This document shows, one piece after another, positions 23,316-34,639 of a stretch of 64,000 nt of DNA. Source of the stretch: Rhizopus arrhizus (lineage: Eukaryota; Mucoromycota; Mucoromycetes; Mucorales; Rhizopodaceae); contig JAKZZE010000009.1 of NCBI GenBank assembly GCA_024220505.1, forward strand, positions 1,684,001 to 1,748,000, written 5' to 3'. The position numbers were made by a program, and so were the translations under genes. The notes beneath the pieces were generated by a model. It was not told the origin of the DNA. It made no database searches and worked only from the letters and a program-made list of their open reading frames with translations. Every line of letters begins with the position of its first letter. Within the stretch, counting starts at the first letter, position 1.

Positions 23316-25167
23316 AAAAAATTCATAGCTTTAACTTAAAATTCATACTTTAATTTTCATAAGTCACCATTGTATTCTCATTCGTATATCTTCATCGCAT
23401 CATTTCCTTCCTCTCTAAACATCAGACTCCTTAGTTATAAAAGGGGATGCTAAAAGTAAATGGAGGAGTATGTTGGAGAGAGAGAGAAAGAGGGTTCAAG
23501 GTGAAAAGATGTCGCTATTTGAAATTTACATATGCATTCTCGAGTTTAAAAAAAAAACACATGAATTATAAATAGTAACTGCAGTGAAACCCTCCTTTGA
23601 TTTTTGGTTGCTAGGTTATAGAGGATGCTTTTATAAAGTTTGATTCCTGATTTAGGTACAAGTGTTGAGTTCTTTCTATCTAATGTATCTCTCTAATAAA
23701 AATCAACTTTCAAAGGAACTGATAGAGTTGGTTCAGTGTATTTGTCAACCTCGTGGCTCATGACTTTCTTCAGGAGGAGAGAGGAGAGTGAAATAAGTAA
23801 GAGAATGAAAGCGAGTGTTACAGGTGGATGCTTATTGATTGACAAACAAGTTTTAAATGAGCCTTTATATTTATCAAACAGTCTATTGATGACATGAGCT
23901 ATTGTTTATTCATTTTTCACAAGAGAATTTGATAACAGAATCTAATGAGATACTCATTACCCTGTCATTGAGGTATATAAATGCAAGCTTAATTCATGAA
24001 ACGATATTAAAAGAAGCAGTGTGTTATTTCTAGTATAGACCCATAAAGAGGCAAATTCATAAAGTACTACTGGCGATCAAAAGCACTTAATAGACACAAG
24101 TAGGTTTATTTAGATATGATTTTATCATCTTGCTTTTATTGTTCTTTTTCGTGGGGGTTTTTTTTTCTAATCTGCTATAGAATGAAGCAGTAACTATGGT
24201 TAAAAGAGGTGTATCAATAATCATTCATTAAATGAGTGTTGATCTAATAAAGGAGCAGAACAAAGAATGTGTTCTCAATAGGAAGCCACAATAAAGCATT
24301 CCGAAGTATATAAATACAGTAGACGTATGCCAATCATGCTTTTATTTGCCTTTTAGAATAAAAGGATTTACAAAAGTAATCTCTCTGACTTTATCTTTTG
24401 ACCATCTAAATCCCGTGTTACTTTCTCCAGTATTCCATAAATGGTCATCTTTAAAAGGAAGATCGACTTGTTTGTACTTTTGCTTCCATTGAGGGCTTCA
24501 TCCTATTTCCCCGTTAGTGGTGGCTGCCATATATGGACAGAGATTCTAAATGGATTGAACTGCCTTTTGGAGATTATCAAATGTATCTCTTTCTGGACTC
24601 TATCAAGCAAAGTTTTAATTTGGCTAATAATAAAATAAATGTGGATTCCGTTTCTTGGTTTGTCTATATTATTGTTCACTTGGCAATATTATAGAGGATG
24701 AGTAATCGCACCTTTGCAAGTCTTTCTTACTCTTTTTACTTTAATCTGTAGTATAAATAAACTCTATAATGTTTTTTCAAGATCAGACCTATCTTTTGCT
24801 CATGAAACAAATTTGATAGGATTAAAAGAGCTTTTATTCTTGTTGATCAAATGAGTCAACCTTTTCCATGCTGAACATCTCTTAAATTAATGATCCACTA
24901 TTCGATAAGGTTGCTTATCGACTTGCTAAAGCCTAACAAGCTTTAATGTCTCAATAAAGGATTAAACACACAAGAGAGCAAGAATAAAAATAGGTGCTAT
25001 TTACCAATTCATGTTCATACACCTTATATATACTGAACGTCAACTGAGTTTAAATATACCATGAATCGTGGCTTTTACTTCCCTTGCCCCGTAACCCGGA
25101 CTGTGAATCTACCACCCCCTTCCTCTCTAAGGATTTTTTTTATAGTTTTTTCTTTCTCTCTGTCAAC
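23316..25167. other. 1.85-kb intergenic region
   Basis: No supported gene. A weakly protein-like patch around 24420-24660 (different frames give short runs such as SKWIELPFGDYQMYLFLDSI) has stops in every frame and no recognised family, so it may be a relic. The last ~100 bp before 25168 are pyrimidine-rich, as in the leaders of other genes here. Confidence 0.4.
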
Positions 25168-25452
25168 ATGTTGCGTACACTTATTCAAAAAAGACTTTAT
25201 TCTACACCAACTTACCATGTTTCTCGTACAACCAGCCAGGGACTTCCTGTTTATTCTGAATATAAGAATGGTAGAACGAATCTTTTGACTGTTGTGCGTA
25301 GAATTAAAGGAGATGCCAATGCTTTATTGAACGATTTAAAAACTGATTTTCCTGAAGCGGTCGCTCATGTCAACCCAACCACTCAACAGGTCATTATCAA
25401 GGGTCATCACGTCAATGAACTCAAGGAATGGTTAATAACCAAGGGATTTTAG
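25168..25452 (+). CDS. IMG2: mitochondrial large-subunit ribosomal protein mL49 (Img2)
   Basis: The 94-residue intronless frame begins MLRTLIQKRLYST, a short Arg-rich presequence. It continues with the mL49 core: LPVYSEYKNGRTNLLTVVRRIKGD, then LLNDLK, a VNPTTQQVIIKGHH strand pair and the terminal LKEWLITKGF. The pattern 'LPVY...T.VR+I.GD...L..DL...hhIKG.H...hk.WL...GF' is that of the Img2/mL49 family of mitoribosome components. The ATG at 25168 was chosen over an upstream frame at 25061 because it gives the presequence and family length. Confidence 0.88.
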   Translation: MLRTLIQKRLYSTPTYHVSRTTSQGLPVYSEYKNGRTNLLTVVRRIKGDANALLNDLKTDFPEAVAHVNPTTQQVIIKGHHVNELKEWLITKGF

Positions 25453-25818
25453 AATGCAAAAAAAAAATAACCCATACACAATGTTTGTCTCATGTAAATA
25501 ATATCCAATAAAAACACACACTCGAGCAGTTATGTTTGGTCATTTCATTGACCTCTCTTTACTCTTATAAAATTGTATTATTCTTTTTGCACGAGATAAA
25601 CATTTTTTTTTTTTTTTTTTTTTTTTTCATTTATTGTCTTTGTATCTCAGATTACCAGCAAAAAAAAAGCCCTGTTTGTTTTATGTTTTTCTTTTTCTTT
25701 TTCTTTCAAGCGCGACACATTTTTTATCTAACCCAAATTAATATCATCCCCACCCCCCTCCCCTTTATTACAAACAATAACACCCACCCATTTCATATAT
25801 TAACAATCCTCCTTTATT
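25453..25818. other. intergenic with long T tract
   Basis: Contains an uninterrupted T tract (about 25603-25627) and C/T-rich leader sequence before the next ATG. No gene was seen. Confidence 0.4.
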
Positions 25819-27418
25819 ATGACACCCAACCCTGAACTTGAACTTTGTATTAATGACCTTGTTTATCCCACTGAAAAAGCAGAAACTTTGTTAGAAAACT
25901 TATCAAATGAGCAATTGAGTTTAATAGAAGATGCAGTAAATAAGATAAAATCCAAAAAATTAAATCAAGGTAAACGAACAACAATCTTCTATCCTTGAAC
26001 TCATTTTTATAAAAATAGAAAAAAAAGGACCAGAGAACACAATAAACAATAACAAATTATCTTATTTATCTATTCATGAACCGACAACTGAAGTACGTGA
26101 TGGTGTTGAATGGGTCAGCTTTGTCTATTCACATCATCGTACGTTACGTAAATATTGTATAAGAACAGACCTTGAACAGGTGGATATCGACACATTGGAT
26201 GAAAAGTTTAAAAAAGAAAATTGTGTAAAAAAAAAAAAAAAATTAAAAGCTACAAAAATGGCCTAACTTATTCTAGGTTTATCCGAGAGCTAATCTTCCA
26301 AGGGAAATATATCAAGGAAATCGATGGACTTATGAAACCGAATGTAATGTACTTGGTTGGAAACTAGCCCATCTCAACATAGAAGAATTAGCTGGAAAGA
26401 GAGGATTGATTCAGCGTGCAGTAGATTCTTACAGAAATAGATATCCAAGTATGCGATCAAGACGTGTAGCCAGACAAGAAAAGTTATTAAAGGGCACCTT
26501 ACGAAAGCGAAAGCACCGCGAAGAGGATGAGACTGCACCACATGGCAAATCCATGAAATATGAAAATAATGAGAAAATACCCAAGACGATCATCATTGAA
26601 GAAAAGAATGGAAACAAATGTCGTATTCGCATTAATATCGAATCAGTTTTATTGGACGCAGTGGATATAGAATTTAAAAAGAGCAATTGTGTGTTTCCAA
26701 GGGCCATGTCTATCACGTCCGATACTCCCAATCTAAGTCAAAGAAGATTGGATGAAATAAAATGTAATGAGATTGGTTGGAAACTTGTAAGTGACCTCTA
26801 TTACAAACGAATTGTAGTATTCACTCTTATTAGGCTTGGCTAAACCCTCGTCAATTGGCCAACAAGAAGAATTTATTACAACGTGCATTGGACACTTATC
26901 GATATCAATTCACAACTGACTTAAAACCTCGTAAATTTGCACCACGTCTCCCACCTTCATTTACTCCAGAATCCAGTGTACCCTTGACTCAAAAATCACT
27001 TGAAGAAAAACAAAAGGAATTTGACGGGGGTGCTCAAACCAAACAAAGGAGAGATTCATGTTATTCGGGTACAACTGTCACACTTGATTTTCATGACTAT
27101 TGCTTTTCTCCACCTCCTGAAGAAGAAGAATACTCGAATGCGCTTCACGACTTCATCTTAGCGCCACCCACTCAAGAGGAAATGGATAGTTTGAGTGAAG
27201 AAAGCGGTAGTCAGAGCTTTTCTTATACAAGTACACCCAGTCCTGAAGCATTGATTCATCTTACAGAGTTGTATCAGCAAGCGTTTTTGTCAGCTGCCTT
27301 GTTTGATTCTGAACAACAAGACAGAGAACAAGAACAAGAAAGTGAGGGTAATACAGAATTACTTGCAAATTATGAAAAGGGACAAGTGGATAATATGCTA
27401 TCAAACCAATTGTATTGA
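25819..27418 (+). CDS. DUF8032-like protein with a tandemly duplicated domain
   Basis: Four exons, 25819-25969, 26019-26224, 26277-26786 and 26834-27418, give 483 aa. A conserved domain (about residues 75-190) starts VEWVSFVYSHHRTLRKY and ends LIQRAVDSYRNRYPS. A second, shorter copy (about 220-330) repeats its signature in the same order: FKKENCVYPRA / FKKSNCVFPRA, CNVLGWKLAHLN / CNEIGWKLAWLN and KRGLIQRAVDSYRNR / KKNLLQRALDTYRYQ. I associate this with a fungal DUF8032-type domain from memory, not from a search. The basic stretch MRSRRVARQEKLLKGTLRKRKHR after copy 1 looks like a nuclear localisation or nucleic-acid contact. The C-terminus is acidic and Ser/Gln-rich. Function is unknown; a nuclear regulatory role is a guess. 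Confidence 0.75.
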
Positions 27419-27421
27419 TCA

Positions 27422-28717
27422 TTAAATAATATGATACGATTTTCCTATGCTTCTTATCATGTCCATCCAATTAGAAGTTACTGTTGTTTTTGTACTCGTT
27501 GTTGTTGTAGTACTTGTGTTTATGATGGGTTCATAATTTACATTTAACACATCTTGTAATCTCTGGTCATTCATGATTCTCTTCAGCACCTTTTGAATAT
27601 AAAGCTGCAATTCATGATTGGCTTCCTGAAGTGTTTCTATCATTTCAGCGGCTTCTAATTTAAATAGAGAGTAAATAGGCTGTTTCTTGAGGAGGTTTTC
27701 CTTACTTTTAAGTTCATCATCTTCCTCGCGAGACAATTTACACATTCCTCGTGAATGGTGTGAACCTTGCTGGTCTCCTTGAAAAGTCAACAGATGCAAA
27801 TATTTTTGGTTTTCCTTGACAAGCGATTGGTTTGATGATGTGATGGAATCCATCTCTTGTTCCATATGTTTTAAGAGAGTATTATTTGCTTGAGACTGAA
27901 TTCTTGCTTGGCCAATGTCTTCATGAATCATGGAATACTCATAATCTAATTCTATTCTTGTCCTGCTTTGAGGCTCTAAAGTTGTTTTCACCATTTGATT
28001 TTCGTCTGTTGTACTTCTTGTGTTTGGCTCTAGTTATTTATATTCAACAGAAGCTTGTTATTTACTTGGAGCTTTTCTTGTTTTCTTTTTAGAAAATTAC
28101 CCGTCTTGTTAGATGCCAAGATATTGTTGGAAGACACTCTACTCATCTTTTGCAACAGTTGCAGTTCTTTCTGTAACTCAGCCTCTGTTTCATTCCAAGT
28201 GATTCGATCTTGTTCATACTGTTCAGCCTAGTAGAGAAATTTATGTTTCTTGCTATTGTCTTTAAATAGAATCATTCATTTTCACCAACCTTTAGATCCA
28301 TCGTACTTTTCAAATCAAGCCTTATGTCTTCCAATTCTTTATAATCGGTTATTGAAGAGCTCAACTGTCCTTTCTGAAGCATCAAACGTGCTTCAAATAT
28401 CGTATTCTCTTCTCTAAGTTTATAATTCTCATCCCACAGTTCTTTGAATTCCTATCCTCAAATAAAGTCGTTAAGAACCTGCAGCTTCAATAATCTCCTT
28501 TGGTAACCTTGTTTAATTTTTTGTTTTCATTCGTCAAGACAGTTTGTATCTCTTTTTTTGATTCAATTTGCTCCTTAAGCTACATATAAAAAAGTTAAAC
28601 AGCTTCAGCCTGGAAAAAAGAATGATTTACATGCAAATTTTCAATGTGCAGCTGCTTCACTTGATCTTGTAAAGAAAGTATTAAGTGAGTGATATCTGTG
28701 TTGTTATCTAAGAGCAT
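27422..28717 (-). CDS. coiled-coil protein of unknown function
   Basis: Five exons on - join in phase: 28717-28631, 28579-28508, 28451-28290, 28227-28101 and 28029-27422, giving 351 aa. The chain is almost entirely polar heptad-like helix (LKEQIESKKEIQTVLTNENK, EFKELWDENYKLREENTIFE, ELQKELQLLQKM), with a short Thr/Ser run (STTTTTSTKTT) near the end. No catalytic motif or signal peptide is visible. It could be a structural or tethering component of cytoskeleton or centrosome, but nothing in the sequence decides this. Its stop codon lies 3 bp from that of the convergent neighbour, so the two 3' UTRs must overlap. Confidence 0.7.
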
Positions 28718-29110
28718 AGTATATGATCACCAAAATAAAAGAGAAAAAAAAAAGGCAGAGCGATAATGAATTTCTGCCTCGACTATCTAAGGAATGAAAG
28801 ACTTTCATTTGGGGGTATTTGAGTTTTGATCAAGAAAAGGAAACGAAAGGATTATCACATACATACACGCTTTTTTTTTCCTTCTTCAAACTGAACAGAG
28901 ACATCTTATTATACTTCTGTCGAGCAAGTTTATATACTCGTAGGATCTACTAGAACAGCTCATGAAATGAAGAAGAATAAGATATAAAATAACAATACAA
29001 GTATTTAGCAATGATCATTTATAATGTTTTATTATAAAACATGAACTAGCAAAAAAAAAAGAGAAAGAGAATGGAGAGATTGTTAGAATGCTTGATAGAT
29101 ATTCATACTG
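28718..29110. other. intergenic
   Basis: Upstream region of the coiled-coil gene and downstream region of the SMP-domain gene. Several A/T homopolymers and no supported gene. An overlapping plus-strand frame at 29071-29286 is the antisense of the SMP gene. Confidence 0.4.
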
Positions 29111-29302
29111 TCAATTGCTTCTGTTTGCATTGTTGTTGTTACTGTCATTTTTACTACCTTGTCTGGCTTGGTCAGTATTGGTATTCTTGTCAGCAGCACT
29201 TTGTGCTCTTGCCGCAAAGGAGTTTTTACCCGTGTCTCGGTTATTTTTTTCTTGAGTGGATTGGATTCGCTGAGAATCTTCCTTAGACATTTGCTTCGAC
29301 AT
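29111..29302 (-). CDS. small SMP-domain (seed maturation protein-like) protein
   Basis: A 63-residue intronless frame starting MSKQMSKEDSQRIQSTQEK and continuing NSFAARAQSAADKN. This matches the short SMP motif ('M+KED..RIQS.......F..RAQSAA..N') seen in plant late-embryogenesis proteins and in small fungal proteins. The rest is Asn/Asp/Ser-rich and disordered. In plants such proteins are linked to desiccation. For this fungus, a link with spores or stress is inference. Confidence 0.75.
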   Translation of the reverse strand: MSKQMSKEDSQRIQSTQEKNNRDTGKNSFAARAQSAADKNTNTDQARQGSKNDSNNNNANRSN

Positions 29303-29967
29303 GGTTATTTGGTGAAGAAGAAAGTTTGGGAATTGTGATTTACTATTTATACTATTGTGAAAATGTAGTCAAGTTGCATGAATATGATGGAAATTAAACA
29401 GCGATAAAACTTACTTCATGATTGCTCAAATTCAACTATTTATCTCACCGTGCTAACATAAAAAGAGGACCTGATAGATGAATTTTGCCTCATAATGTGA
29501 CTTAAAGCGATCGTCATTGATTTATAAACATGTTTATTACTCTTACAAGAGATGTCTTTTGGTCTTTGGCGCCATGTTTATACTTGAATGGTGAAAATGT
29601 TAATTAAAGCGTATATAGGATATATACTTGTCCAAATCAACTGAAAAGCAGCAATTCCTATCGCCATCAAACGCATATCCATCTTTCGTGAACTTGTTTC
29701 TTCCTAAGGTACACCAACTTGAAAGCAAGAATCATCTTTTTTTTCAATAAACTACATGATTAATCTTTATAATCAATAAAATAATTGCATACTTGTTTAA
29801 TACATGAATCTATTTCCTTTTCATTTTTTATGTTTGGCTTGAGAGTACAGATGGTTTGCTCAGAAAGAAACATGCATCTATCGCCGACTGCTCGGTTGAT
29901 GAAAGTAACACAGCTTTATTTTTCCTTTCCGCTTCAATAAACTTTCTCTGTCAGAAAGGCAAGAACC

Positions 29968-30012
<45 letters not shown>

Positions 30013-30036
30013 CAAATAAAAAAGCAGGTTTTTAAT
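29303..30036. other. intergenic with a 43-nt poly-T tract
   Basis: Divergent promoter region between the SMP gene and the M20 peptidase. The uninterrupted T tract spans 29970-30012 and ends 24 bp before the peptidase ATG. No coding sequence was seen. Confidence 0.5.
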
Positions 30037-31798
30037 ATGGCACCTATTCAACTTGCTTTAGACGAACCAGAAACAAGTTGCTTTGGAAATTATCTTTCGG
30101 GTTTGTTTGGCAAGAAACAACCTGAACAACTCAGTTTCAAGAATGAAAAGTTTACTTATCCTGTAAGCTCTGGTATGGAAGAGTTACCTCGTTATGAAGA
30201 TTGTATTGAGGTAAGAAAAGGAGAAGAAACAGATCAAAGAATGACCGATTGATGATTTCATGTAGCAAATAAAAAAGTTGAATATTGAGTGCACGGATGA
30301 AATTAAACAAATCGTGAACCGTGCTATTGATTCCATTAGTGATGAACTTCGTGCTATTAGTTTAGATGTAAGATAAAAAAAAAAGGAAAAGAAAAAGTGT
30401 TAAAAGGTGATTAGTTGCATGAAAATATGGAAACAGGCATGAAAGAAGTTCATGCTCACAACATCTTGACCGGGTTCCTTGAAAAGCAAGGTTTTAAAGT
30501 AACACGCCATGCTTATGGTATGGACACGGCTTTTACAGCTGAATATAGTCGTGGATCTGGTAGAAGAATTGGTATCTGCTCAGAATACGATGGGCTTCCT
30601 GGGTAATCTAAAGATAAATCTAGTGAGCGAATAAAAAGATTAAGTTCATCATCATATAGTTTAGGACAAGGCTGTGGTCATAACCTGATTGCTATCAGTG
30701 GTTTGGCTTCAGCTGTTGGTATCAAGGCTGTTTTAGAAAGTGGAAAGGCATCTGGTAAAGTGATTCTGTTTGGCACTCCTGCTGAAGGTAATTTAATAAA
30801 TAGTAAAGTATGATAGGATGACTTATAAGTGCAGAATTATCCATTGGTAAAATCATTCTTGTTCAAAAGCGTGCCTTTCAAGATAATGTCGATGTTTGCT
30901 TAATGCTTCATCCAGCGTAATATTTTGTTTGAAACAGAGCGCAAAGAGGTGTTTTAATCAATCTATTTTTCTTGTAGTGCTAATAATCATCAATATGCCA
31001 AAATGATTGCTATACATGATGTTCGCGTTGAGTTCTTTGGAAAGCCAAGTCATGCTTCAGGTAATAAGGTCATCATGAACTTGATACAAGTCTAACTTCG
31101 TTTTACTTAGCTGCACCTTGGGAAGGTGTGAATGCTTTGGATGCCATTGTTCAGGTTTGGAATAATGTCAGTATGATGCGTCAACAGCTTTTACCTACTG
31201 ATAGAATTCATGGTATTGTTACCGATGGTGGTCAAGCAGTAAAGTATATTGATCAAATCATTTATATCTTTACTTATATTCCGAGTAGCCTAATATCATT
31301 CCTGAACATACATCGGCCTTCTTCTTTGTTCGTACGATGAAGCTCTCTCAAATAAAAGGGTTAATGAAAAAGCTAGAAAATTGCTTTGAGGCCGCTGCTC
31401 TTGCGACAGGCTGTCAAGTCAAGTATACTTGGCGTGAGATTGGTGTCACTAAAGATGTGATCCAGAACAGTATGATGGCAGATACGTATGCTCATCATAT
31501 GGAGCAATATGGTGTTCGATTCCCATCCAAAGAAGAGCAGATCAGTAAAGGAGGTGCATCAACTGATATGGGTAATGTGAGTTATGAAGTACCTGTTATT
31601 CATCCTATGTACGGTATCCATACAACTGCCTCCAATCATACTATCGAATTCACTGCTGCTGCTAAAACTCCTCAAGCACATAAAGATACTATCACTGCCT
31701 CTAAATGCCTTGCAGCTACGGGTATTGAAGTTTTGTTGAATGAAGAATATTTTAACCGAGTGGTAAAAGCGTTCGAAAAGGATCTGTCTGAAAATTAG
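30037..31798 (+). CDS. M20-family metallopeptidase/amidohydrolase (PM20D2-like)
   Basis: Eight exons: 30037-30210, 30266-30367, 30415-30602, 30660-30787, 30835-30916, 30978-31060, 31111-31238 and 31289-31798, giving 464 aa. The M20 catalytic half shows [29 protein letters not shown] (paired Glu) and the MLHP histidine, the expected positions of the two-metal site and general base. The dimerisation insert begins [26 protein letters not shown] late [15 protein letters not shown] and [11 protein letters not shown] segment supplies the last ligands. The family hydrolyses dipeptides or N-acyl amino acids; PM20D2-type enzymes act on dipeptides with a C-terminal basic residue, but the substrate here is not known. 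A ~90-residue N-terminal extension has a [13 protein letters not shown] segment not typical of the family. Confidence 0.88.
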
Positions 31799-31927
31799 TT
31801 TTTCCGAACCAATAAAAATTAAAACTTTTTTGGTAAAAGATTCATCATTTTCATTGGTTGAAAAAAATCTTTAATACCCTTCACTCCCCCCCCTCCCTTT
31901 CCGATTAATTCTTGTTTCTTTTATACC

Positions 31928-32571
31928 ATGAAATTTTTCAAGACGATTCATACATTTAACTATGAATGGAGCTTAGTATCAGCAGCACAGTGGCAAAAAT
32001 ACCCTAATGATCACTGCCCTCACGTTCAACATGTGGATGTATTGAATAGAACGGTTGACCCAGAGTCAGGTATTTTGACTACAGAAAGATTGATTACAGT
32101 AAAACAAAATGTACCTAGACTTATTTTGAAGGTAACTGTTGATATCAATAAGCTTTTCAATTTACTAATAATCAATTATAGTTAATGGGAGCAGAGGAAA
32201 CACAATACGTTCGAGAAGTTTCGACAATTGACCCTAAAGCAAAGACATTTACATTAACCAGTGAAAACCTTTCGTTATGTAACATTATGAAATGTAACGA
32301 AGAAATATCCTATATTGTCTCTCCTGAAGACTCTGGAAAGTAAGTATTTGTACATACACAAAAAAAAAATAAGATATTAATGAACAATAGAACACAATTC
32401 ACACAACAAGCAACCATGTCAGTAGGTAGTCTTTTATCTCGATGGGAAAACTTGATTGAAGACTTTTCAATCAAACGATTTCAACAAAATGCGCAAGTGG
32501 GCAGAGAAGGATTCCTTCATGTCTTGGAACGTTTCATGGCAGCAAAACAAGGATCATCCACAACCAACTAA
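31928..32571 (+). CDS. PRELI/UPS-family mitochondrial lipid-transfer protein
   Basis: Three exons, 31928-32131, 32182-32339 and 32391-32571, encode 180 aa spanning a whole PRELI/MSF1 domain. The start MKFFKTIHTFNYEWSLVSA, the WQKYPNDHCPHVQHVDVLNR block, TTERLITVKQNVP, and a final helix beginning RWENLIEDF are typical. Members shuttle phosphatidic acid or phosphatidylserine across the intermembrane space with Mdm35/TRIAP1. The 'KYPN...PHV..VDVLNR' wording is closest to the slowmo/PRELID3-UPS2 branch, which is a judgement by eye. Confidence 0.88.
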
Positions 32572-33294
32572 GAAAGAGCATTGTTATTTATTTTGTACAG
32601 TTTCCCCCTCTCCCTTCCCTTTCTTTTCTTTCTAGATTCTTGTTTAAAATTTTTTTTATTTAATATAACTAGCTTTGAAGCAGAAAGTTTATTCTATTAT
32701 TGATGATGTCATTCACTGAATCAATACATAACTACATTTTTTTTTATATAGTTTCAAATGACCCTTTTTAGTTTAATGCTTATCGTGCAGTTGATTTTTA
32801 TATCGGAAAAAGCGGATAAAAGTCCGAGTGTAAGGGAAAATAAGGGGGGAAAATGTGTGTGCGTGTATGTGTGCGATAGATAACTACGCGTTCTTTTTTA
32901 ACACAGAGTTTTCAGGGGAAATAAAATGAGCCACCAGAGAGCATTCAAAGCCCAAAAGAAGGGTGTAAAGAGACGGAGAGAGGAGGCTTGTGCCTGACCC
33001 ATAATAAATTCAAGCTCCTATCCAATGAATTTAGTAAAGAAAAGAGAGAGTTTTTTCATGCATATTGGTATGCTGCAGATCAACATCATATGTATTATTA
33101 TGAATATCGCTTAAGCAAGTTAATATGATTGAAATCATCTTTCTATCAGCTGCCTTCAAACCTTTCTTCAGCACATTTAAAAAGTAGCACAAATCTTATG
33201 AAACAATGACGAATAAATCGGCTCCAGGGGTTGAAGAATAATAATTTTTTTTTTTGTGTTTTGTTTATCTTTTCTTTCTTTCTTTTAATCTTTT
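32572..33294. other. intergenic
   Basis: Non-coding by inspection, with C/T tracts after the PRELI gene and a T12 run plus TTTCTTTC leader before 33295. No RNA gene was recognised. Confidence 0.4.
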
Positions 33295-34614
33295 ATGAGC
33301 TCAAACACATCAACAAGTAGTCAAAACAACAAATTTTCTAGTTCTTGGATATTAAATTGGTTTACACAATTTAAATATAAAAAATCATCTTCAGAAAAAA
33401 GAGCACCTTGGAAATACAAAAACAACCAACCAACTGCTGCAGTGACAACTTCTGAACCTATCATGATTACAACCAGACCTAGTATCACTATTTCTGTTGT
33501 ATCTGACAGTCGACGTAGTTCACAACAAACAGTTGCCAGTTCATTTTCATCTAAACGCAAGTTTCAATGGCCACATCATCACAGTCCTCGTGATGTAGAT
33601 TTTTATTATCGTCAGAGAAGGTCAATTTCTTCTAGTACTTCAAGGCCTAATTCAATATTATATACTTCACAACCTTCTTCACCTAATTTCACTGCTTTAT
33701 TTACAAGAGAAGAAGATGATGATGATATGGACTCATACTGTCTGGATGAGACAAACAAGAGAGAAAGATGGAGAATGAATCATGATTTGACAAAATTGGC
33801 TCTTGATGGGTAACTTGCAATAAAAAAGAAATTCATGCAAAAATAAACGAATGGATAAAAATAGATTATTTTCAAGCCCTGATATGGTTACACAACTTTC
33901 TTTCTCTACAGAAAAGCATATACTTCAAGTAGGGTACATGGAAACTGATTTTTTATAAGACAAAGATACTGACTATGAATAATTAGATGTGGAAATGCTG
34001 CTTGGAGTATAGAAGTAGCATTACAATATCCAAAATGGGTAGTGATTGGATTAGATGACATGAATAATGAACTACTCTTACCAAGACATACACCAAAGAA
34101 TTTTAAATTTGTAGAGTGTTCAAATTTATTACAGGGCTTGAAAAGAATACCAAGCGAAACATTTGATTTAGTGAGTTGTCGATTCCTCATGTTTACTCTC
34201 TCTGTTGAAGAATACAGATTGGTCATCAAAGAATGCTTACGGATATTGAAACCCACAAGCTATTTGGAATCCATGGAACTCGATCTGAGAATTTATTATC
34301 AACGTTTAATATCCATGCCAACCAAAACAAACAAAATCAATCAGCGTATCATGGAAGAAGTCGAACTTAACTCATTGGATCCAAGGCTAGCACGACGATT
34401 GGGTGATTTGGTAGAAGATGAAAGAAAGAGACATGAAGTCAAATATATTTCATTACCTTTGGGTATTTGGGGCGGTAAATTAGGTGTGATGTTTAAAGAT
34501 GATTTACACAGCTTGATTGAAATAATATTAAATGAACAAGTACAAGAAGTCGATAAAGAATTGGATTTAAACCGTGCTTTTATGAATTTACATTTAATGA
34601 CCCTTCGCTCTTGA
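33295..34614 (+). CDS. SAM-dependent methyltransferase with disordered N-terminus
   Basis: Three exons, 33295-33809, 33865-33933 and 33987-34614, give 403 aa. The second intron splits the SAM-binding motif I, which reads ILQVGCGNAAWSIEVALQYP only when the exons are joined, and this strongly supports the model. Motif II is VVIGLDD. A downstream SETFDLVSCRFLMFTLSVEE segment and CLRILKPTSYLESMELDL follow the class I fold order. The first ~170 residues are Ser/Thr-rich and low complexity with an acidic DDDD stretch, probably disordered. Similar fungal proteins are annotated only as methyltransferases; the substrate is unknown. Confidence 0.85.
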
Positions 34615-34639
34615 TCTCCCCCCCCCCCTTTTCACACAT

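Noticed and set aside
24441..24638. 65-codon frame in the 23.3-25.2 kb gap
   Set aside because: No conserved motif; adjacent frames look equally protein-like, so at best a relic.
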